This document shows positions 30,918 through 42,400 of a DNA stretch of 48,559 nt, piece by piece. Each line of letters opens with the position of its first letter. Within the stretch, counting starts at the first letter, position 1. A program made the position numbers and the translations under genes. Below the pieces are notes generated by a model. It did not search any database and had not been told where the DNA came from. It worked only from the letters and a program-made list of their open reading frames with translations. The stretch is taken from contig NW_019776131.1 in assembly GCF_001039355.2 (NCBI RefSeq), forward strand, positions 56,926-105,484. Direction: 5' to 3'. Source of the DNA: Lingula anatina. Lineage: Eukaryota; Brachiopoda; Lingulata; Lingulida; Lingulidae.

Positions 30918-32612
30918 CTGGAGAAAGACATGTTGAAAGTCATTCATCTTTTTATAAATTAACAATAATAATTATCATAAAACAAAATTTGCATATTGTG
31001 TTCAACCTTGAATACAGTACTTGGGTTAAAATACTGACACAGAAAATGAAATAATTTTTAGCAAGTGTGAACAAACCATTTAATGTAAAATTGGACTGTA
31101 GTTTCATAAAAAAATATATATAACATGAAATATTTCATATTTTATATTGTATTATTCCATAAGAATGATGTTCATTTGAAGATGCTTAAGACAGCATAGG
31201 TGTATTACTAAAAACAAATCTCCAATCAATTCTTCCTGTACAATATATCAACCAGGAAATGTTAATCTCATTGTGCATTATGTTCTACCACGTACAGCTC
31301 ATCAGGACAGTTGACTGGCTGCGATATCCTGTACCCCTCCCTGAGATAGGCCGCCATCTCAAACGGGTCCACGTCAGCGTACGGCGTCTGACCAAGGGTC
31401 ATCAGTTCCCAGAGTGTTACCCCAAATGACCACTACAAGAAGAACATTAATAAGATGTTTTAGCAAACTTCTCAAATGAAATTTACTTACATAAATCAGA
31501 ATGATACTGACAGCATTTATATTGATTTATATTAGCATGTTACAAAAACCCAAAAGCCTCTTATTTGACTCTAAAAGTTGAGGAAATAATCATTTAATAA
31601 GAAAAAAAAGGAAATCTAAAAAAACTTAAAACTAGACAAACAAGCAAACAGAACTTAATATTCAAATTCTTAAGTTGAGAAAGATCCTGAGAATAATTTT
31701 CCTTTTAACTTTCTTGTTATAAATTTTGATTGTAACAAGAGTGTCATCATTGAAAAGGCAATCAGAAGCATGCCGGGTGGTAAAAAATGAAGAACTTCCA
31801 AAGTCTTTCATCAATACACAAAGTAAATTTTTTCCAACACATGTTCTGAGTACATTTTATTCAGTCTGTTCAAATTATTAATTTAATATCTATACTTTTA
31901 GATGACAACTTACCACATCACTGGCTTGCGAAAACTTTCGATCAACGAGAGCTTCAATAGCCAGCCATTTGATTGGTCGGTTCTCATTGTCTCCTAGGCA
32001 GTGGTAGTCATTGGGGAAAATGTCTCGACTCAACGCCATGTCCGTGAGCCTGATACCAAGATTATGGTCGATTCTGGGAGAAAAAAATGGACATTTATTA
32101 CTAATAATACCAAATTAAAATTATTTAAGATCATTGTTCTCTATAACCAAGCAAAAGGTCGAGTATGAAACATTCACTCTGGTTGACAAACATCAATGGG
32201 CTACTGTCCTCAATGAAACTGAGAATCACAGTTGGAAGAAAAGCTCACATGACAAAATAAAGAAGGGGATTATGTTAGCAATCTTTGTGAAACAGAACTT
32301 AGACAAATTACTGAAAGTCTTTGTGAAGAACTTTTTTTCCACTAAAATCACTTTGTGAAATGGAGTCCCCTTGAAGACCACAAAGAGTGTACTCACATAC
32401 AGTTCCTGGCTGCTATGTCTTTGTGAATGATTCTTTTTCTGTGTAAATACTGGACTCCACGTATGATCTGTATGGCAATGTAGACCAGCTGCTGGGTGCT
32501 CAGGGCCTGAGATAGGAATGGAAATAGCATTAATATGGACATGCTATAAAATGTACATAAATACAGAGTTTCATGCACAGTGGCTAAATATTCATTTTTT
32601 TAGCCGTGTTCT

Positions 32613-32669
<57 letters not shown>

Positions 32670-34426
32670 CCGACTTTTGTCAGTCAAACTATGAAAGTTC
32701 ATCCCTCTTACATTTGCATGCACAATAACACACAAACACACCCAAGTATATATGTAAATGCACATACACATAAACAACATATGCACGCGCAAGCACACAC
32801 CCCTACCTTACACCTGTGTAAGAACTTTTTCATGTTTCCCTCATCCAGCTGTGCAAACACCAGCAGTGGCTGACAGGAGGGGTCCAGACACGCCCCCAGG
32901 ATGGGGTTAATATTCTGGTGACACAACCCTTTCAGCAGGCAGCTCTCCTTTAACATGGTCTGGATCTGGTCCTGCCGAGCTTGGTCTGAAATTAGGTATC
33001 AGTGATTAAGACCTGTTAACCTGAAGGTCTCGATAGTCTGATAGTGTTGTACAGAGGGCCTGAACTGGCAGGACAGAGTGTTATGATAAAAGAAAGAAGA
33101 CAGGATTGTGAGGTGTCACCAAATGCAATGTTGTCAGCATATAGAAGGTAACTTAAGGATTACAAAATGATGATTAGTACCATTCACTTATATGCAACCT
33201 ACCTGTCACTGTTTTTATGTAAACTTTTTGTTCCAAAGTTTTCTCTGTCTCATCTTCTCCTAGCAAGTAGCCGTTGTATATTTTACCAAATGTTCCTACA
33301 GAAGATTACATGAAATTGTATCATTTAATACAAGACACTGTCATTTATTTATTGGTGAAAAAGAAATTCACTTCTTAAAATCTAAAGTTTTTAAACTTAC
33401 ATAAAAAACTCAAATTATTTAAAATGTATTCATGAGTCTTAAAATCCAGCTATTTTTGTAACAAATCACATGGCCTTACCCTCCATCACTATTTCTCCAA
33501 GTGTAATACGGTTTCTCTCCAACGCAATCTCTGACAGCACACTATAGACATCTGGTGGCTTGACCTCATTCACCGGGGAAAGACCGCGGCGCATGTTTGG
33601 AAGACTTGCCACGCTGGCATTATTGGGGGTGTCGGGGCGGAGGTAGGTGTTATTGCCGCCATGTTGAGACAGGGTCTGGAAGCTGCTGGCGTCACTAGAG
33701 AAGAAAATGTACAACCGATGAGTATTACTACAAAGCAACAGAAGCTATACCATGTGTAGTTAGAAATGCTCCTTAATACTGTAACAGAAGTGATGGTGTC
33801 TCAAAGTTTTCAAACCTGTTATCATTTTTTATTTGTGTTGTAAAATATGATCATGTTAAATATCACCTACCTATGGCTGAAACGGGATTCCGAACTACTA
33901 ACTTACACACAATTCCAGACAAAAAAAAAAAAAAAAAAACCTACTTCATACAGTGTGGTTGGCTGACTACTGAGTCTGTATGTACACACAATTCCAAACA
34001 AATAGGAACACAGATCACCTACCTCATGGCTGTGTGATTGGCTGACTTCTGTGTCCGTAAGTAGACCACCGCCACCACTAAGGCAATAATAAGTATAACT
34101 GTACAGGCCACTCCTACAGCAATATAGAACACATTGGTGGAAGCTGGAGGAACACTCTTCTTTCCAGTGTCTGTAAAATACATATGCAGAGTGTAAAACA
34201 TGACATCAAAGGTGCACTATTAACTAATACAAATCTTAGTATAATTATATACTTTTATAAGGTATACAGCTTAGATTATAATTTAGCATAAATATAAAAG
34301 GATCAGGCCCTCTTGCACAAACACTGAAATTTTTACAAATAAGATAAAATGTCCACTCGGCCACTTGTGTGGATTGGGTAATTTAAATTTTCAATGCTGA
34401 AATTGTCTGTCTGTCTGTCTGTCAGT

Positions 34427-34470
<44 letters not shown>

Positions 34471-34613
34471 GGTTATTGGACTGTCTCTTCCATTTTTGGC
34501 CAGCCATTCTTCTGAATTTCATCACTGGAATGCTTGGTCTCTAGATGGCCTGCCTCAGCAAGAGAAAAATTAATATGGACTCTCTATTCCAACATCTGGC
34601 TAATCTCCAGAAA

Positions 34614-34683
<70 letters not shown>

Positions 34684-37262
34684 ACATACCTGAATGAAGA
34701 ATGGTATAATTGGCATGGTGTTCAGGTGAGCGACCTCTGTCCCCACCGCCAGGGTCCAGTACCAGGTGATCTGAAATATACAGAAGTATACAGGACTTCT
34801 AAGAGACTGAATCTAAACCATGTATTCAGGTAGATAAATACACACAGCAAGGTTAAACTTTCTATTACTCTGAATAAGGGATGTCTGTTTGAACTGAGGT
34901 TGGAGAAAAAAATTTGCACTATTTTTAAACTTATTATAACCATAATACTCAATCTCTCTCTCTCTCTCTCTCTCTGTGTGTATGTGAGTATGTGTGTGGT
35001 ATTTGTTAGGTTCAAAGTCATTGAAAAGGTACCTGAGCCGAAAGGAATTAATAAATAATTAAAGCTGTATATAAATTGATCTTATGTGTGCTGCATTTCA
35101 ATCAACACACAAACAAACATACTTGACATCAGACCCATCGGAAAGCCACACGCAATATTAACCAGCTTCACATTTGCTAAAGTCCTGAATCAAAGACTTT
35201 TTATGGATCTAACATAAATACAGCCATGCAAGGTTTGATACAACAGAAGAAGTGTGGACAGATATAATCACGTTTGTTTAATGAAAAAGTCCAATAACCA
35301 TCGATTTTAGTTAACTATACTTTATGAGCTAAATCAACAACAAATTTTCAATGAGCAATTCTTTAACATTTCCAAATGGGTTAAAATGAACTTTTGCATA
35401 CAGCGTAGAACAATTCTATTATTGCAACTTCCACATGTTGCCCCTCCTCCTTTCTTTCCATCCTTTACTAAACAACTACCATAAATTTCATCAAATGCAA
35501 GAATAAAATTCTGCTGTTAAAACACCCAATTCATTTTCTCCACAATGACATAACCCATCTGTTACAGTAGAAAACATTGCTACAAGGCATTTTACTGAGG
35601 CCACGGAATCCCCTCACTAGTTTAGCCTTGTCTCCATCACCCGTGATAACAAGGTTTATAAACAAAATGTGATTTCTTTGAAATACAAGAACACCACAGC
35701 ATTCTCCACTGGCTCACCAGGCACAGTGTTAAAATTATGTGTGGAGTGATGGGCAAAATACACGGGGAAGTTCCATTTGTGTGGAACAGGTGCTTGGTCT
35801 CAAAGTCAGAAGGTAATTGAGACTGTATAGAAAAAAATCAATGTGTACTTGATCTGACATTAATGGAGGGAGAGATATTAGACAGATGAACATAACATAG
35901 AGGAGGACACATAAAGGAATATATTTGCATTTTTACACCATTTTCTCTATAAGTTTTCTCATAATCAGCATCCACATTATAGTAAGTTTGTCACTAGTCT
36001 TTTCGTCATCTCCATAATCATGACTTTTTCACTTCTTTGCTTTTCAGCCATCCACTCTGAACTCAAAACATTCCATCTCCTACTCATTGATTTTTGGAAG
36101 AATTTTATTCTTATTCCCCATTTTTCTCTGCCTTCCTTACCTCTCTTAAGGCATGTCTTCTTCCTCTTGATTTCTATGGTGGTCAGGTTGGAGGCGGAGA
36201 AAATGCTGACATTCATCTGAATTTTGACGTCCACCTCCACGGACATGCTGCCACTGCAGGGTAATGTGATGGCAAAGGCTGGAATTGGAGAGAAAAAAAC
36301 AGTGTGTTAGGTGAGAAGTGACTTAACCAAAATTGTGTTGGGTGTGACAGTTGCACAATGAATGCTGTGTTGGGTGTGACAGTTGTACATTGGGCATTGT
36401 ATTAGGTGAGACAGTGACATGGCTAAAATTGTGTTGGGTGTGACATTTGTACAGTGAGCAATGTATTAGGTGAGACAGTTGTACAATGGAATTGTTTTAG
36501 ATTTGACCAAAGCATCATCTCCAGGTAAACCTACTACAAATCTTTCCACACTCTCTATAGTACATTTTAATGGTATTGAAGCAGTACAAAAGGTCAAATG
36601 GACAAGAACTGTCATAAAATCACAGAAGGGATTCACATCTACCATTTTTTCAACATTTCTAGCAATCTTTGTGTCGTGTGTATGAACTGTGAAAGATCAA
36701 GCGTTCAAAACCTGTCATATCAGCTGTGATAGGATACAAATTGATTCATGTCCAGAAATATTTCAGACATTTTCTAATGTTTTTCAAGTCCATTTTGCAT
36801 CCTTGGCAATTAAAAGGTCAAGAGGTCCAGAATTCATCACAGCAGCTGACGAGGATGAAGATACATATTAATCAACATCAAGGTTCAACACTTTACATAT
36901 AGATTTTTTATAGGGCAGTACACAACCTTTTTATATTCAAATAATTTATTTATTTATTTATTTCCAATCTTGAATCTGGTTGTTTTTATAACAGGTATTT
37001 CATTGTCACCTCAACAAAGCACTCAAAGTTCATTTATATCATTCAAAATCATGGTCAAAAGACAGTTATTTTTTAGGTTTTGAATCCATGCATTTTTCCC
37101 TTTCATATAGTTTTCAGATTTCAGACAACTACCTTCAACGTCAGTGTTAATTGCCTGCTCTTTCACTGCCTTGAACAGCTTCCAACTGATGCTAATGACA
37201 AAATCAATAAGATTCCACCTGCTTGTTGTGATAACCTCTTTAAACCTCTCTTATGTGTGTGT

Positions 37263-37351
<89 letters not shown>

Positions 37352-37375
37352 NNNNNNNNNNNNNNNNNNNNNNNN

Positions 37376-37434
<59 letters not shown>

Positions 37435-38467
37435 CAATCAAAACTTACAACTACCATTTGAATGAAAAATGCCAGAAATTAAGCATTTAAATCTGAAAGC
37501 CACACACCATACTGGGTGCTAAACCTTATATTCACCAGATTCACCACATTAGGATAACAGACAGAGAAATCTAAGGAGAGGTAAACTCACGTGTGAGAGA
37601 TGTGGGCACCTCCCCGCCTTCCCTGGAGATATTCTTGGTCTCTGGAAGCCTCATTGCTCTGGGGTTGGACACAATGATGGACAGACTGTAGAACATCTAG
37701 AAAGGAAGAAAAAACATGTTATATAATCAACCTCGGATAAGGTCTTTGGTGTAAGTGTCACACTTGGTTTAATGACAAGGCATGTGGACATAAATATATG
37801 ACAAGACAAACAAGCAAAAAATAATACAATGAAAAAAAATGTTGGTATCCAGTGTGGAGAAAATAATGGAACCAAGCTCCACATAAATTTTGCAGTCAAC
37901 CTGCATGCTTGTTTCTCAAAATAACATCAATCTTACTTATTACTATAGGACACCTGAAAACACCAGGACAAGACAGCAGGAGAACACCTGGCAGTGAATC
38001 ACAGCCATGAGAAATGGCAGGAAGCTTCATAAGGGACAACATACACCGCAGAGAATTTTTCGCTCCTCACAACACCACATCACCTACTCCAACAAAATGT
38101 GTTTAGAATATTTTAACCACAGGTTTTCATTCCACAACCGAGCTCCCCTGGGCTGATTATTAGTGATATGAACTCACGTAACTTTATAATGTCAATATTG
38201 TCAAGACAATCACATAAATTTCCCTGGCAGCTAATACAAGTAATCGCCCACTCCAGTCTCATTGAAGCGAGACAACAAGAGGAAGGAACTTGAATCAAGC
38301 CAGAATCAATAATTTCTAGAGTGTTAACAATATCTATGTTGTTATCTCATGTTGGTTGTATTCATAGAAATTGGCTGGCTAAAACATTGGTTTACCCTTA
38401 ATGTAATGAATGGTTACAAGTTACAGCTACATTAATTTTTGCGGAAATTAAGTATTCTTATTAAAAT

Positions 38468-38502
<35 letters not shown>

Positions 38503-39407
38503 GTGCAGTAGTGCATACATGACTCTCGTTGCATGCACGAGTGAGCATATTTGGTCACTTGATGTGTGCTTACACATTTCTACACTCTCTCTTTGTCTTG
38601 AGGCCATACACTATGGAAAACTGCCACTGTGACATTTTAATGCAAGATCAGATTACCTTAAAAAACAACTCTAACAATAGACGTTTTAATTTCTCTCCAT
38701 CAAGAATGATTAATTACCAGCTAAAAGATTCATAACTCTGAGAATTTCAACAGACTGGATCTCACTATCAATTAGATGGTATAAAAAATTAACTGGATAG
38801 AATGACATCCAGTCAAAGTATGGAGAAAATTAGATGAATATCTTCATTAATTTCTGTAGACAAATCAATGAAGACATCAAACTGAATAATTCGCAATGAC
38901 AGTTGTAGTACGTTTAACCATTTCATTAACCGGAATTAGCATTTCAGCTTTCTAAAAAAAAAATCTGCTTAATATCTTACTTTTTGCATGGGTTCTTTTT
39001 TTATAACAAAACCCAGACTGACAACTGACAGTTAAGATTTCACACCACAGCGAATATGTTGATAGAAATAACAGCACATTTCCTCGAGTTTGAGCACACA
39101 GAAATCTATCTTGACACTTGAATAATAACAAAATTTGATCTCATCAGTTCAATGTTTGCAGCTGGTGTTCAAGAGCTGTAGGAGAGAGAGAAAACAGGTC
39201 CTTTCCTTCAGCAACGAGGAGTAAAAACCTTGCTTTTCACAACTGGAAGTCTTTGTAATTCTACAGGCGTGACAGAAAATTCAAATTGTATTCATGTATA
39301 ATCAGGTGATTCTGACCTATATCAGTTTATATATGAGGGAGAACCATTTCAATTTTGTATTGATAAATAATGCAAATAAATAAATTAATAAATAAATAAA
39401 TAAATAA

Positions 39408-39451
<44 letters not shown>

Positions 39452-42400
39452 AAATCAGTCTGTAATAGCAAATGTATTATCAACTTTAAGTAGCGTATTA
39501 CTCAAAAGCAGAAATATAAATAAACAATGAAAGGAGCTTTCTCATAAGAACTGTTCATTGAAACCTCTGTAAATCCGATTTCAAATCACAATATTATATC
39601 ATTTAGAATAATTCTAGACTCATTTCCATTTTCAGCAACAAAGCATCTTGATGAATCTTCTTATCTAATTTGCCGCTCCAAAACCACAGAGCTCAGTAAT
39701 GTCATTAGGTCAAGACGAATTGGGACATTTGCAAATATATGGGTTTCATAGTCCACTGAGCCCATTACGATGAAACATACTCATCAGACATTTATTAAGT
39801 TAAAATATTTGAAAATGCCAGCAAATGTTAGGTTTTCATAAGTCACTAATAGTGTTAGGTCAAAACAATATATGGCAAATATTTAGAGTTCACTTTCAAT
39901 TAGATATGAGGAACAGCTGCTGACTACATGGTCACCATTGTCTTCTTATTTTCCGAGGAATTAAATCAAATTTCTATTTTCTGGGAGATCATGCTCTGAA
40001 CACTAACGAGGGATTTCTAAGAGGCCCTGGGGGATTGTGCAGAGACTCGAGACAAATTTGTGGAAAGATCAGAAATTGATTCTGAGAATCTTTAATATGA
40101 CTGCAGGGCAACTGTATATATTTTGTTTCCAATTCTTGTAGAGACATGCAATAACAATCAGCTGGTAATGCTTTGTGGAATGACTTCAGTCTGATGCTTG
40201 GCGACAAAAAAAAAATTTACAAGAATTACCAAAAAGATAACATTAGTCCATTATTATTTTCCTACTAAAATAGCACATTTTGCCTCTAGGAAATATAACC
40301 TCCAAGCAATATTCAACAGGACTGCCTATTTGAAAATAAAGGTGGCTGATACTGGAAAAAATGGCTTGATGAATCATCAGCATTTTTTTTTCTTTTTTTC
40401 CAAAAGACTTGTTCACAATATCACCTGCTGTTCCACACAAAGCAGCTTCCAGTCTGCCAGAGCATGCTTTTCTAGAAAGATGTAACGCACAACTCTGTGA
40501 GCATGTTTCAAGTTTCTAGTACTCTCTGCACAAGTACTTTACCACCACTTTTTCACACAACACTTGTTCCCTATCCAAAGTCACCTGCCGCCCAGAGAAA
40601 AAAACACTGCAAAAATAAACTGCAAGCAAACTGCTCTGCCAAAATTCTGTCAAAATGATTTCAGTCCCAGTTGTATTTGTTGTTGTACGCGCTGGAATTT
40701 CTATCTGGCTTGAATACCTGGAGTGCAGGGAGAAATTTGGAGAAATTTACCAAAGCTTTTATGTCCATTAGGGTCAATTAGCCATGAAACTGATAGCAGA
40801 AATTCCCCCTCTATGGTTCATGCCTGCAGTGGGAGTTACACCAGTACTGCTGGCTATAGGCTTAAAGCCTCTCTTACAGGCTTAATCATAGTTAAATATA
40901 TGGAACTGATAGCCAAGATTCCCTTCAAATTATCTGGTATAAGTCCATACAGTTAAAAAGGTACACCAATGATATGGGACTTGCTTTATAGCCTCTTCTA
41001 CAGGCTTAATCACACAAAAACTATACACAGGGTTATTTGTAATGTTCAGTATTGCTGGTTCCATAGCCTCTTTACAAGCTTCATCATATATATACAGAAA
41101 CTGTACAAGAGAATCATCAGTGCTAGCATATGATAGGTAATCAATTGTCTTTCTACAGAGACTAAAAAACTCACATATATATTCCACTTTTGAAAAAGAA
41201 TGTCAATTTCAATTTTGCATAAATTAATTAACATGTATTTTCTATGCTGCCAGGTGTGACCAGCAATCACATACTTTGTTCATCCAGCTAAGATAAAATG
41301 TTTCAGTCCATTTGTACAAGAATTCAGATCTAATACAGGCCAGGGTTATGGTCCAGCTGTGAAGGGAAAGGTGAAAAGCTTTCTAACATTGATGAACTGT
41401 GACAAATACTAACAGGATACGCAGCAATGGAGAGCATGGCCCATTCTTGGTTCAACCTGGCAGTTCTGGTTAGAATAAAAAACAAGTCCATCACAGGCTT
41501 TGTTTGGGGAAAGTACTTGATGCTGGGATAGTTGTGGGAAAAAATAATGGGAGTACTAAAATGGTGTGAGATCAACAAAAGGGAAAAGCTCACAACTAAA
41601 TCTCTTCCGATAAACAGAGCAAATGTGCCATTTCAAGCCACACGTTACTGTTGTTGGGTGGTTAACAAGCAAATATATCAACACCTCATGGTAATAAATG
41701 TCAACCGCTGTCATTAAATTATCTCTCAACTCCAATCTGGCACATTTTTTATGTGAGTTTTATGAGGACTCCTGTTTGGGAACAATGAAATAATAGTGTA
41801 GGTAATGAATTAGAATTAATTTTTCAACAGCGGCCTTTTATTAAAGAACTCACTGTCTACTACAATTTATACTGAGCATACAGGAATGGGGTGCCTCTTT
41901 ATAAGGATTTAAAATAAAGAATATATACACTGCCTTCCTTAATTTATCATTTCTCACATACTTTTTTATTTATGATATTTCACGATTTAACACAAAAAGC
42001 TTTTGACTCAGTCTCTTATTAGCCTCCCACAAAGGAGAAAAACAACAACTTGAAAGTAAGAGCTAATCTTTAAAAAAAAAAAAAAATCCTCACATCCTGT
42101 CATTCCTTTGAAGTCAAATCTTCCACGTAATCACAGGTGTCACCAGGTGTCACACCTGGATGACACGACATGCCTGACTTAACTCTCAGATCATATCTGG
42201 AGGCCGCGTTCACAACTTGATCAAGAAGACAAGTCTGACTGGTTTCATGGATGAGGTAAATGGATGATAAGTTTGCCGTAACTTTTAGACTAGTATTTTC
42301 TATCCACTTCAATGTAGGCTTAATCTAAAGATACCTGTCCATTTAAATTAAGTAACATTGTGGGTTGATTTTTCAAAGGAACTTTGGCTCAAAGATTTAG

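Larger units (their letters stand above)
30918..33479 (-). other. RYK: RYK kinase-region introns
   Basis: Short introns at 30918-31295, 31433-31913, 32074-32396, 32507-32806, 32986-33202 and 33296-33479. A GT/GA compound microsatellite lies at 32613-32668. The rest is AT-rich sequence without recognisable features. Confidence 0.8.
36279..37590 (-). other. RYK intron (1.3 kb) with minisatellite and GA array
   Basis: Contains the degenerate array at about 36303-36492 and the GA microsatellite with an N gap at 37265-37430. An ATTT run lies near 36948-36963. Confidence 0.8.

Noticed and set aside
37080-37490. Glu-Arg / Ser-Leu frames around 37.3 kb
   Set aside because: GA microsatellite translation across an N gap.
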